DNA from: an uncultured Clostridia bacterium
GTDB lineage: Bacteria; Bacillota; Clostridia; Oscillospirales; Oscillospiraceae
Length of the DNA: 49,066 nt
Assembly (NCBI GenBank): GCA_937893605.1
Contig: CALBGG010000041.1
Location: 1-49,066 of the forward strand
Direction of reading: 5' to 3'
Positions 1-7,793 of the stretch are shown here, one piece after another (positions within the stretch are counted from its first letter, which is position 1; each line of letters opens with the position of its first letter). The notes beneath the pieces were generated by a model that saw nothing but the letters and a program-made list of their open reading frames with translations, ran no database searches and was not told where the DNA came from. Both the position numbers and the translations under genes were made by a program.

Positions 1-1336
1 TTTTGAAGTTCACGGCAAACATGGCGATTGTGAATAAAACGGCCAGACAGTCCGCGGCGGGTTCGGCGGCGTAAACGGCGCTGACCTTGTCGGACAGAAG
101 CTGCGGCATGATGTAGATAAGCGGCAGGAGCAGCACAAACTTGCGCATGATGGCGACGATTATCGAGCACAGGGCGTAGCCTATCGAGACGAAGGTCATC
201 TGGCACGCTATCTGGATGCCGAAAATGAACATCGCGCCGCAGTAGATGCGCAGTGCGCGTGCGGCAAAGTCCACAAGCCGGGCATCCGAGGCGAACATGC
301 CCGCGAATATCTGCGGAAACAGCATGACCAGCGCCCAAAGCGTAACGGAATATATGACGCAGACCTTGAGCAGCAGACGGAAGCTTTCGCGCACACGCGC
401 GGCGTTTTTCGCGCCGAAGTTATAGCTCGTTATGGGCTGCGAGCCCTGCGCGATTCCCTGAAGCGGCAGCATCGCAAACTGCATTACACTCATGAGTATA
501 GTCATTGCGCCGACGGCGATATCTCCGCCGTAGCTAAGCAGCGAGGTGTTAAAGCACATGGATATAACGCTTTCGCTGGCCTGCATAACGAATACCGAAA
601 GGCCGAGCGCGATGCACGGCGGCATGAGCCGCAGACCGGGCAGCAGCGTGTCCTTTTTCAGCCGCAGAACTGTCTTTTTCCCGCTCAGGAACGAAATCAC
701 CCACACGCAGGATACCGCCTGCGAGATGACCGTTGCAACCGCTGCGCCCTTAACGCCCATATCGAGCGCGAAGATGAACACGGGGTCGAGCGCGATGTTC
801 AGAACAGCGCCGATGAGCACGGTGTACATGCCCGTTTTTGCAAAGCCCTGCGCGGTTATAAAGGCGTTGAGCCCCAGCGTTATCTGCACGAAGATCGTGC
901 CAAGGGCGTATATGCACATGTAGTCGGCAGCGTAGGGCATCGTGTTTTCGCTCGCGCCGAAAATGTAGAGCAGCCGCTCGTTCCAAACGAGCATGACGGC
1001 GGTGAGAATGAACGAAATTATGATCTGCATCGTAAGACAGCCGCCGAGCGTTTTCTCCGCCGAGTCGTGATCGCCGCGCCCCATGAATATCGACGCACGC
1101 GGAGCGCCGCCTGCCGCGACGAAGGCCGAAAAGGCAGAAACTATGAGTATCAGCGGCATACAGACGCCGAGCCCCGTCAGCGCGAGGCTGCCGACCTCGG
1201 GAATGTGCCCGATGTAAATTCTATCGACAATGTTATACAGCGTGTTCACAAGCTGTGCTATGACCGTCGGCACGGCGAGCCTGGGCAGAAGCTTCTTTAT
1301 GGGCTCTGTGCCGAGAAATGTTTTATCGTTCTGCAT
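1..1336 (-). CDS. MATE family efflux transporter (3' end cut by window edge)
   Basis: Predicted multidrug and toxin extrusion carrier, a cation-driven exporter in the cytoplasmic membrane. The reading frame starts at ATG 1336 (MQNDKTFLG) behind AGAAGGGG and is open to the left edge, giving about 445 codons, so only a few C-terminal residues can be missing. The translation shows about 12 hydrophobic segments in two similar halves. Family-typical stretches are LVNTLYNIVDRIYIG near the N-terminus and QGSQPITSYNFGAKN in the second half. It is divergent from the membrane protein at 1438 and has its own promoter at 1367-1395. Substrate cannot be told from sequence. Family assignment is firm; the C-terminus is not seen. 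Confidence 0.9.
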   Translation of the reverse strand, partial: MQNDKTFLGTEPIKKLLPRLAVPTVIAQLVNTLYNIVDRIYIGHIPEVGSLALTGLGVCMPLILIVSAFSAFVAAGGAPRASIFMGRGDHDSAEKTLGGCLTMQIIISFILTAVMLVWNERLLYIFGASENTMPYAADYMCIYALGTIFVQITLGLNAFITAQGFAKTGMYTVLIGAVLNIALDPVFIFALDMGVKGAAVATVISQAVSCVWVISFLSGKKTVLRLKKDTLLPGLRLMPPCIALGLSVFVMQASESVISMCFNTSLLSYGGDIAVGAMTILMSVMQFAMLPLQGIAQGSQPITSYNFGAKNAARVRESFRLLLKVCVIYSVTLWALVMLFPQIFAGMFASDARLVDFAARALRIYCGAMFIFGIQIACQMTFVSIGYALCSIIVAIMRKFVLLLPLIYIMPQLLSDKVSAVYAAEPAADCLAVLFTIAMFAVNFK

Positions 1337-1366
1337 GGTGCCCCTTCTTTTTGATTTTATGCAAGA

Positions 1367-1395
1367 ATATTAGCACTCGCCGTGCGCTAAGTCAA
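1367..1395 (-). promoter_or_regulatory. Promoter of the MATE gene
   Basis: On the minus strand TTGACT (1395-1390), a 17-nt spacer, then TAATAT (1372-1367) preceded by TGC, an extended -10. The start codon lies 30 nt further on. Confidence 0.7.
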
Positions 1396-1402
1396 TTAAG
1401 AC

Positions 1403-1431
1403 TTCATTTTGTGGCCCGGGCGTGATAATAT
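1403..1431 (+). promoter_or_regulatory. Promoter of the PIG-V-like gene, probably leaderless
   Basis: TTCATT (1403-1408), 17-nt spacer, TGA-TAATAT extended -10 (hexamer 1426-1431). Only six bases separate the -10 from ATG 1438, so the expected transcription start coincides with the start codon. No Shine-Dalgarno sequence is present. Confidence 0.5.
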
Positions 1432-1437
1432 AGATAT

Positions 1438-2751
1438 ATGCTAAACGATAAATTCCCCGAAAAATTGATATCCGCCCTCGGCACGGCGGCGCTGGCGGCA
1501 GTGTTTGCCCTTTGGTGCGCCGGGAGCAATTACAGTGCGGCGGGGTATACGGCGGCTGTGCTGAGCACTGTCTTGATGCTCATTCTGTGCCTGCTGTTTG
1601 TTCCCGAGTGGTGCGCGTTTTGGCGAAAAAGCGAGCCTGAGGTGCTCGGCGAAGCCGACAGCGGCGAGTGTGCGCGCATTTTTGCGCTTATCATGATATG
1701 GGATGCCGCCATACTCGTCCTCGGCTTTGTGCTGCGCAAGCTGCTCGGCTATGACGAAAGCGCGGGCGAATACGTCCGTTTCTGGCTGTGCACCGACAGT
1801 CAGCATTATATGGATATCGCGCGCGACTGGTATCTTTCCGACGGCGAGTGGGACAGACTGGTGCAGCTCGTTTTTCTGCCGGGCTACCCGGTGATAGTGC
1901 GGCTTTTTGCGTATCTTATCGGTAATGAGCTCGCCGCGGGGCTTATTGTGTCTGCTCTGTGCTTTGCAGGCTCCGGCGTCATGCTCTATAAGCTCGTGAG
2001 CCTCGATACGGACAGCGGCGCGGCACTGCGTGCGGTGAAGTTTTTTGCTTTCGGTCCGGCGGCGTTTTTCTTCGCAGCTCCCATGAGCGAGAGTCTTTTT
2101 GTCTTGTGCACGGTCTACTGCCTGTATCTCATTCGGCGCGGCATGCTCATACCGGGCAGTCTCCTCGGCGCATACGCCGCGTTCACGCGCTCGCCGGGAC
2201 TCATCCTCATCGTGCCGATACTCTTTGAGCTCGTCCGTAAGCGCGCAAAGCCGCGGGAGTATCTATCGCTCATCATAGTGCCGCTCGGCTTTGCGGCCTA
2301 CTGCCTTGTAAACTGCACGGTGTCGGGCGATGCGTTTAAGTTCATGGAGTATCAGAGCGTGCATTGGCATCAGCAGCTCGGCTGGTTTTTTAACACAGCC
2401 GCCTATCAAACGGAGAACGCCATCGCCTCGGCGGGGGATAACACGGCGTTTTTCTTCGGACTGTGGCTGCCTAATCTGCTTGCGCAGCTGTCTGCGCTCG
2501 TTATAATGCTCCTTGCCGTGCGGAGAATACGCGCATCGTACACGGCATATTTTATAGCGTATTTTGCGGTCACCATTGGCGCGACATGGCTATTGAGCGC
2601 ACCGAGGTACCTTGCGGCGATGATATCGCTGCCTATAGCTCTCGCAGCCTTGAGCCCGAAAAAGCGCACGGAGCGGCTGCTTTTGGCGCTCAGCCTGCTG
2701 CTTTTTGCCGCATACTTTGCCGCTTTTCTGCTCCGATGGCAGGTCTGGTGA
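1438..2751 (+). CDS. Multi-pass membrane protein, PIG-V-like glycosyltransferase
   Basis: 437 residues with about ten hydrophobic segments, resembling bacterial relatives of the GPI mannosyltransferase 2 (PIG-V) family, GT-C fold enzymes that move a sugar from a polyprenyl-phosphate donor on the outer face of the membrane. Seen in the sequence: an acidic/aromatic motif after the second segment (DSQHYMDIARDWY, about residues 120-132), then FLPGYPVIVRLFAYL, and a later MSESLF and AFTRSPG pattern typical of this family. No cytosolic domain and no signal for a substrate. Single-gene unit, divergent from the MATE gene. The start codon lacks a Shine-Dalgarno site and sits at the predicted transcription start. 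Acceptor unknown; a general GT39-like mannosyltransferase is the alternative. Confidence 0.6.
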   Translation: MLNDKFPEKLISALGTAALAAVFALWCAGSNYSAAGYTAAVLSTVLMLILCLLFVPEWCAFWRKSEPEVLGEADSGECARIFALIMIWDAAILVLGFVLRKLLGYDESAGEYVRFWLCTDSQHYMDIARDWYLSDGEWDRLVQLVFLPGYPVIVRLFAYLIGNELAAGLIVSALCFAGSGVMLYKLVSLDTDSGAALRAVKFFAFGPAAFFFAAPMSESLFVLCTVYCLYLIRRGMLIPGSLLGAYAAFTRSPGLILIVPILFELVRKRAKPREYLSLIIVPLGFAAYCLVNCTVSGDAFKFMEYQSVHWHQQLGWFFNTAAYQTENAIASAGDNTAFFFGLWLPNLLAQLSALVIMLLAVRRIRASYTAYFIAYFAVTIGATWLLSAPRYLAAMISLPIALAALSPKKRTERLLLALSLLLFAAYFAAFLLRWQVW

Positions 2752-2772
2752 AAAAAACAGTGTAAATTTTTC

Positions 2773-2801
2773 TTGTAATTCGAAAAGCGCTGTGGTATAG
2801 T
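2773..2801 (+). promoter_or_regulatory. Promoter of secG
   Basis: TTGTAA (2773-2778), 17-nt spacer, TATAGT (2796-2801) with TGG just upstream (extended -10). The SD GAAAGGA lies at 2825-2831. Confidence 0.75.
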
Positions 2802-2841
2802 AGATAAGCTAATATGTCAAAATCGAAAGGATCGAATATAA

Positions 2842-3078
2842 ATGAACGCTCTTAAACTTATCCTGACCATCCTTCAGCTTCTGTCCGGCCTCGCGGTAAC
2901 GGTCGTCGTTCTTCTTCAGAGCGGCAAGAGCGCGGGCCTTTCCGGCGCTATCGCCGGCGGCGCGGAGACCTTCCTGAGCAAGGGCAAGGCAAAATCTCTG
3001 GACGCAAAGCTTGCAAAGGCCACCAAGTGGTTTGCGATAGTTTTCGTCATCCTCACCCTTGTGCTGAACCTTATCTGA
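2842..3078 (+). CDS. secG: Preprotein translocase subunit SecG
   Basis: 78-residue partner of SecY-SecE that assists protein export across the cytoplasmic membrane. The architecture is that of SecG: an N-terminal membrane helix (about 4-25) containing VVVLLQSGKSAGLSGAI, a glycine-rich cytoplasmic loop (GGAETFLSKGKAKSLD), and a second helix (about 56-77). Length matches the family. A strong extended -10 promoter and SD precede it. It stands alone, upstream of glmS but separated from it by a terminator and a second promoter. Confidence 0.93.
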   Translation: MNALKLILTILQLLSGLAVTVVVLLQSGKSAGLSGAIAGGAETFLSKGKAKSLDAKLAKATKWFAIVFVILTLVLNLI

Positions 3079-3223
3079 CAGAGCACGAAATACAATAAAG
3101 CACAACTTTTTTACCGCTTTGCGCAGCGAAGCGGAAGGAGAAGCTGCTGCCGCCAATAGGCGGAGGTACGGCCGTTTATATACTGCTCGTACAGCTCGTT
3201 TTTTAAAAGTTTACAAAATTGAC
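3079..3223 (+). other. Structured noncoding gap between secG and the terminator
   Basis: No gene was found here. The stretch can fold into several hairpins: CCGCTT with AAGCGG around 3114-3134, and CCGCC-AATA-GGCGG around 3150-3163. T-runs occur at 3109-3114 and 3200-3205. It could be the 3' untranslated region of secG or a small RNA. I do not recognise the glmS ribozyme core, SRP RNA, RNase P RNA or tmRNA in it. Confidence 0.3.
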
Positions 3224-3256
3224 AGGCCGTCGAGGCATATCGGCGGCCTTGTTTTA
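3224..3256 (+). terminator. Intrinsic terminator upstream of glmS
   Basis: Ten-base stem AGGCCGTCGA (3224-3233) with TCGGCGGCCT (3240-3249, one G-T pair), six-base loop, followed by TGTTTTATT. It lies before the glmS promoter, so it ends secG or small-RNA transcription. Confidence 0.7.
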
Positions 3257-3285
3257 TTGCAAAACGGAGTATGAAATGGTATAAT
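3257..3285 (+). promoter_or_regulatory. Promoter of the glmS operon
   Basis: TTGCAA (3257-3262), 17-nt spacer, perfect TATAAT (3280-3285) with TGG in front of it. The leader to ATG 3331 is only about 40 nt, too short for a glmS ribozyme. Confidence 0.8.
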
Positions 3286-3330
3286 GCAGATTAATTATCA
3301 GAAGTATATCATCCGAAAGGAATCATTATT

Positions 3331-5169
3331 ATGTGCGGAATAGTTGGCTTCGTAGGAAGCGAGCAGGCAGCACCCATACTGCTTGACGGACTTGAGAGAC
3401 TGGAATACCGCGGCTATGACTCGGCAGGTATCGCCGTTATATCCGATGACAAAAAGATCATAGTCAAAAAAGCCAAGGGACGTCTTAACGTCCTTCGGGA
3501 TATGATTAATGGCGGGAAGAGCATCGCGGGAACCATCGGCATAGGACACACCCGCTGGGCGACTCACGGCGAGCCGAACGACATTAACGCCCACCCTCAT
3601 CTGAGCGGCGACGGTAAGATAGCCGTTGTTCACAACGGCATAATCGAAAACTATGTTGAGCTGCGTGATTTTCTCATCTCTCAGGGTTATACGTTCAAAT
3701 CAGAGACAGATACCGAGGTCGTGGCACAGCTCATCGCGTTTTATTATGCCGAGTGCGGCAACGCGCTCGAGGCCGTGTTCCGTGTGCTGCGTCGTATAGA
3801 GGGTGCGTATGCGCTGGGTATACTGTGCATCGACGAGCCCGAGCATTTCATCGCCGCGCGCAAGGACGCGCCGCTGCTCATAGGCTACGGCGAGGGCTGC
3901 AATTTCATAGCCAGCGACGTGACTGCGATAATAAAGCATACGCGTGACGTATCGTATATGGAAGACGGTGAGGTAGCCGTTATCTCCGCCGACAAGGTGC
4001 AGTTTTATAACGCCATGGAGCAGCCCATCGAGAAGGCGCATAACACTATAGATTGGGATGTTTCCGCTGCTGAAAAGGGCGGCTATGCCCACTTCATGCT
4101 CAAGGAGATCATGGAGCAGCCCGAGGCTATCCGCAAAACGGCGTTCAGCCGTATACGCGATAACCGCATCGTGTTCGAGGATCTCAAATTTACCGCCGAG
4201 CAGATAAAGGACGTAAGCCGCATATTCATAATCGCCTGCGGTTCGTCATATCATGTTGGTGTGGTAGGCAAGTACAATCTCGAACGGCTCATGCGCAAGC
4301 CCGTCGAGGTCTGCCTCGCATCGGAATTCCGTTACTGTGACCCGCTTGTCGACGATAAGAGCCTTGTCATCGTCATCAGCCAGTCCGGCGAAACGCTCGA
4401 CACGATGGCGGCGCTGCGTGAGGCAAAGGCAAGAGGCGCGTACATTCTTTCGATAGTAAACGTCGTCGGCAGCTCCATTGCCAGAGAATCCGACGATGTG
4501 CTCTACACCTGGGCCGGACCCGAGATCGCCGTCGCGACGACAAAGGCGTACAGTACTCAGCTTATTTTGCTGGATATGCTCGGACTTTATTTTGCCGACG
4601 CTCTCGGCAAGGTGAGCAAAGATCAGTACGACGATATCATCGAACAGATTCTGTGTCTTCCCGACAAGATGGAGCAGATGCTCGAGGACATTGAGGATAT
4701 AAAGCACTTCGCTTCGAACTATTTCAATCAAAATTCCGTGTTCTTTATCGGGCGCAACCTCGACTACGCCATGGGGCTTGAGGGCTCACTTAAGCTCAAG
4801 GAGATATCCTATATCCACTCCGAGGCATACGCGTCGGGCGAGCTCAAGCACGGAACGATTTCACTCATCGAGGACGGAACGCTCGTCATCGCCCTCGGTA
4901 CATACGAGCCGCTTTTCGATAAGGCCATGAGCAACGTCGTCGAGGTTCAGGCGCGCGGCGCGGATGTGCTTGCGCTCACGATCGAGAACAATGTTGCGGA
5001 GATGAAAAAAACCGTGGAGAACGTCATATCCGTTCCCGAGACACACACGATACTTCAGCCTTCTCTGGGCGTTGTGCCGCTTCAGCTTTTTGCTTACTAT
5101 GTTGCGCTGCTGCGCGGCTGCGATATTGATAAGCCCAGAAATCTTGCAAAGTCGGTGACTGTCGAATAA
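3331..5169 (+). CDS. glmS: Glutamine-fructose-6-phosphate aminotransferase (isomerizing)
   Basis: 612 residues, full family length. Converts fructose-6-phosphate and glutamine to glucosamine-6-phosphate, the entry step to UDP-GlcNAc for peptidoglycan. The N-terminal class II glutamine amidotransferase begins MCGIVGFVG, with Cys2 exposed as nucleophile after Met removal, and contains LEYRGYDSAG and GHTRWATHG. Two SIS sugar-isomerase domains follow, with CGSSYHVG and SQSGETLDT in the first. The C-terminus is LAKSVTVE as in GlmS. SD GAAAGGAA precedes ATG. First gene of a run with murT, a deaminase and a PHP protein; murT starts directly after the stop. No glmS ribozyme is seen, so control may be at the promoter only. 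Confidence 0.97.
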   Translation: MCGIVGFVGSEQAAPILLDGLERLEYRGYDSAGIAVISDDKKIIVKKAKGRLNVLRDMINGGKSIAGTIGIGHTRWATHGEPNDINAHPHLSGDGKIAVVHNGIIENYVELRDFLISQGYTFKSETDTEVVAQLIAFYYAECGNALEAVFRVLRRIEGAYALGILCIDEPEHFIAARKDAPLLIGYGEGCNFIASDVTAIIKHTRDVSYMEDGEVAVISADKVQFYNAMEQPIEKAHNTIDWDVSAAEKGGYAHFMLKEIMEQPEAIRKTAFSRIRDNRIVFEDLKFTAEQIKDVSRIFIIACGSSYHVGVVGKYNLERLMRKPVEVCLASEFRYCDPLVDDKSLVIVISQSGETLDTMAALREAKARGAYILSIVNVVGSSIARESDDVLYTWAGPEIAVATTKAYSTQLILLDMLGLYFADALGKVSKDQYDDIIEQILCLPDKMEQMLEDIEDIKHFASNYFNQNSVFFIGRNLDYAMGLEGSLKLKEISYIHSEAYASGELKHGTISLIEDGTLVIALGTYEPLFDKAMSNVVEVQARGADVLALTIENNVAEMKKTVENVISVPETHTILQPSLGVVPLQLFAYYVALLRGCDIDKPRNLAKSVTVE

Positions 5170-6510
5170 TTGAAAAAGCTCATGATATTTTTTGCGTGCG
5201 TGGCCTGTAAGGCCACGCACTGCTTGTTGCGGCTGTTTAATTACGGCGCGACCTCGCTTCCCGGAGCGCTGGCACTGAAGATATATCCCGATATCCTCGG
5301 CTACGCTGCAAAAAATGTCGATATTATTGCCGTTACCGGAACAAACGGCAAAACGACCTCCTCGCGCATCGTTGAACGCGCCGTGCAGAACGAAGGCAAA
5401 AGCGTGTGCGCCAATCGTTCGGGCGCAAACCTCATGCCCGGCATTACGGCGACGCTTATTTTGAACCTGCGGCTTTTCGGCGGAGTTAAATGCGAAAGCG
5501 CCGTAATAGAGTGCGACGAGGCTGCGTGCAGGCTCGTTCTCGGCAAAATAAAGCCGCGTGTGCTGCTTGTTACGAATCTGTTCCGCGACCAGCTCGACCG
5601 CTACGGCACGGTCACGAGGGCACGCGACTGCATTGCCGAGGGCCTGCGCACAGCTCCCGAGACTGTGGCGGTCATAAACGCAGATTGCCCCATGGCGGCG
5701 AGCATTGCACGCATGTGTCCGAACAAAGCCGTCTATTACGGACTTTCCGAGCACGGGCGGCACAGCGTCGGCAGCGGTGAGGACGATACCTGTCCCGTCT
5801 GCGGGCAAAGACTGAGCTACAAGGGCATAAGCTACGCAAATCTCGGCGAATATTCCTGCAAATGCGGCTTTGCGCGAAAAAGCCCCGCGTTTTACGCAGG
5901 CTCCGTTCTGCCCGACGGAAGCATTGTTCTTCACGCGGGTGAGGAAAAAATGCTCTGTGCTCCCGCGCTGCCGGGGCTTTATAACGTCTATAACGCTGTC
6001 GGCGCCGCTGCCGCCGCGGTGACGGACGGCGCATCGCTCAAAAACGCGGCGGACGCAGCTCAAGGCTTTGACCGCGGCTTCGGCCGGATGGAGAGCTTCC
6101 CTCTCGGAAAACGCGGCGCTGAGATGATACTTATAAAAAACACCGCCGCCGCAGATCAGACGATAAGCGAGATCTGCCGCGAAAAGGGCGATAAGACGCT
6201 CGTGCTTGCCGTGAACGACCGCACAGCCGACGGAACGGACATATCATGGCTCGGCGAGGCCGATTTCGGTATGCTCGCACGGCGCGGCGGCGTTAAGCGC
6301 GCCTTCGTCTGCGGCGACCGCGCCGAGGATGCGAAAAAACGGCTCGAGCGCGAAAATATCCCCTGTCAATCGTACAAAAACTATGATAAACTGATAGCAT
6401 CCCTGCGGGATGAAGAAAACCACGTCTTCATTCTGCCGACCTATACCGCCATGCTGGGGCTTCGCGCAAGACTCGTGCGCAAGCTCGGCGGCAGGAATTT
6501 CTGGGAATAG
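5170..6510 (+). CDS. murT: Lipid II isoglutaminyl synthase, MurT subunit
   Basis: 446 residues, Mur-ligase family. MurT activates the D-Glu alpha-carboxylate of lipid II with ATP; ammonia normally comes from the GatD glutaminase partner. Seen: N-terminal Mur ligase core with P-loop VTGTNGKTT (about 55-63), NLFRDQLDRYG (about 136-146), a MurT-type zinc ribbon with Cys208, Cys211, Cys230 and Cys232, and a C-terminal DUF1727 domain with KNTAAADQT, NDRTADGTDISW and LPTYTAML. The start is TTG, immediately after the glmS stop (TAATTG), so translation is probably coupled. Oddity: no gatD gene follows here; the partner must be elsewhere or be replaced. Confidence 0.9.
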   Translation: MKKLMIFFACVACKATHCLLRLFNYGATSLPGALALKIYPDILGYAAKNVDIIAVTGTNGKTTSSRIVERAVQNEGKSVCANRSGANLMPGITATLILNLRLFGGVKCESAVIECDEAACRLVLGKIKPRVLLVTNLFRDQLDRYGTVTRARDCIAEGLRTAPETVAVINADCPMAASIARMCPNKAVYYGLSEHGRHSVGSGEDDTCPVCGQRLSYKGISYANLGEYSCKCGFARKSPAFYAGSVLPDGSIVLHAGEEKMLCAPALPGLYNVYNAVGAAAAAVTDGASLKNAADAAQGFDRGFGRMESFPLGKRGAEMILIKNTAAADQTISEICREKGDKTLVLAVNDRTADGTDISWLGEADFGMLARRGGVKRAFVCGDRAEDAKKRLERENIPCQSYKNYDKLIASLRDEENHVFILPTYTAMLGLRARLVRKLGGRNFWE

Positions 6511-6524
6511 ACGAGGATAAACGA

Positions 6525-7793
6525 ATGATACGTTTTTATAACGGCCGGGTGCTGACCTTCGCGCCGGAGGCCGAGATAACCGAATGCGAGGTGTGGACAG
6601 ACGGCGGCAGCATATGCCATGTGGGTGTCGCGCCTGATACCCTGCCCGAGTTTGAGCGGCAGATAGACCTTCGCGGCGACCTGCTCATCCCGGGCTTTAA
6701 GAATGCGCACACGCACTCGGGCATGACATTTCTGCGCTCACTGGCAGACGATATGCCGCTTGACAAGTGGCTTGGCGAGCAGGTCTGGCCGAAGGAGGCT
6801 CGCCTCAGTCCCGACGGGCTTTACGTCATGACGCGCATTGCGATCATGGAATACCTCACGAGCGGCATAACTAGCTGCTTTGACATGTATTTTCACAACG
6901 ACGCCTTTGTGCGCGCCTGCATCGACTCCGGCTTTCGCGCGGTGCTCTGCGGCGATATGAATAATTTTGACAGCGATTATACGCTGCTTGAGGATAAGTT
7001 CCTGCGCTACAACAAAACGCACGAGCTCATTTCATATCGCCTCGGCTTTCACGCCGAGTACACGACGAGCCTCGAGCGCATGCAGTTTGTCGCAGACCTT
7101 GTGCACAAATACAAAGCGCCCATGTTCGTCCACTCCTCGGAAACTCGTGCGGAGGTCTCCGGCTGCATCGAGCGCCACGGCGTAACGCCGACGGTGCTTT
7201 TCGATAAGCTCGGCATGTACGACTACGGCGGCGGCGCATTCCACTGCGTTTATATGAGCGAGGAGGACATCGCGATTTTCAAACGCCGCTGCCTGACCGC
7301 TGTGCTCAATCCCGCCTCAAACCTAAAGCTTGCAAGCGGCATAGCGCCGGTAAAGCGCTTTCTCGACGAGGGCATCGCAATTGCCATCGGCACCGACGGC
7401 GCGGGCTCGAATAACGCGCTGGACATGTTCCGCGAGATGTATCTTGTGAGCGTACTTTCAAAATACCGCGAAAGCGACGCCTCGGCGGTGGACGCGGCGA
7501 AGGTGCTCAAGGCCGCCTGCGCCGGCGGCGCAAGAGCCATGGGGCTTGCTGCCTGCGACGGTATCGCGGTTGGCAAAGGAGCTGATCTTTCCGTCATTGA
7601 TTTAAGCCGCCCGAACATGAGACCCATAAACAATATCGCAAAGAACATCGTCTATGCCGGGAGCAAGGAAAACGTTCGCCTAACAATGGTAAACGGCCGC
7701 ATTCTGTACGAAAACGGAGAGTTTTTCATCGGTGAGGACGCAGAGAAAATTTACGAAGAAGCGGAAAAGATAATGGAGACGATAAAGCAGTGA
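6525..7793 (+). CDS. Amidohydrolase, S-adenosylhomocysteine/methylthioadenosine deaminase type
   Basis: 422 residues, MtaD/SsnA/TrzN branch of metal-dependent amidohydrolases. Family enzymes deaminate adenosyl thioethers or related nucleosides and guanines. Metal ligands are visible: His62-Thr-His64 in HTHSGM, His203 in HSSETRAEV, His240 in FHCVYM and Asp291 in GTDGAGSNN. The Glu of HSSETRAE is the usual proton shuttle. The C-terminal beta-sandwich piece (GADLSVIDL, MVNGRILYENG) is intact. ATG 6525 sits 14 nt after murT, with a modest GAGGA. The stop overlaps the next start by 4 nt. The exact substrate cannot be fixed; SAH/MTA deaminase is the best guess. Confidence 0.82.
   Translation: MIRFYNGRVLTFAPEAEITECEVWTDGGSICHVGVAPDTLPEFERQIDLRGDLLIPGFKNAHTHSGMTFLRSLADDMPLDKWLGEQVWPKEARLSPDGLYVMTRIAIMEYLTSGITSCFDMYFHNDAFVRACIDSGFRAVLCGDMNNFDSDYTLLEDKFLRYNKTHELISYRLGFHAEYTTSLERMQFVADLVHKYKAPMFVHSSETRAEVSGCIERHGVTPTVLFDKLGMYDYGGGAFHCVYMSEEDIAIFKRRCLTAVLNPASNLKLASGIAPVKRFLDEGIAIAIGTDGAGSNNALDMFREMYLVSVLSKYRESDASAVDAAKVLKAACAGGARAMGLAACDGIAVGKGADLSVIDLSRPNMRPINNIAKNIVYAGSKENVRLTMVNGRILYENGEFFIGEDAEKIYEEAEKIMETIKQ

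Noticed and set aside
3110..3180. Possible SRP RNA or T-box in the secG-glmS gap
   Set aside because: GGAAGG and GGAGGTACGG fragments look similar, but the SRP domain-IV core and the T-box TGGNACCGCG motif are not complete.
4861..6063. 400-codon minus-strand ORF opposite glmS and murT
   Set aside because: Shadow of two conserved genes; no own promoter or SD.
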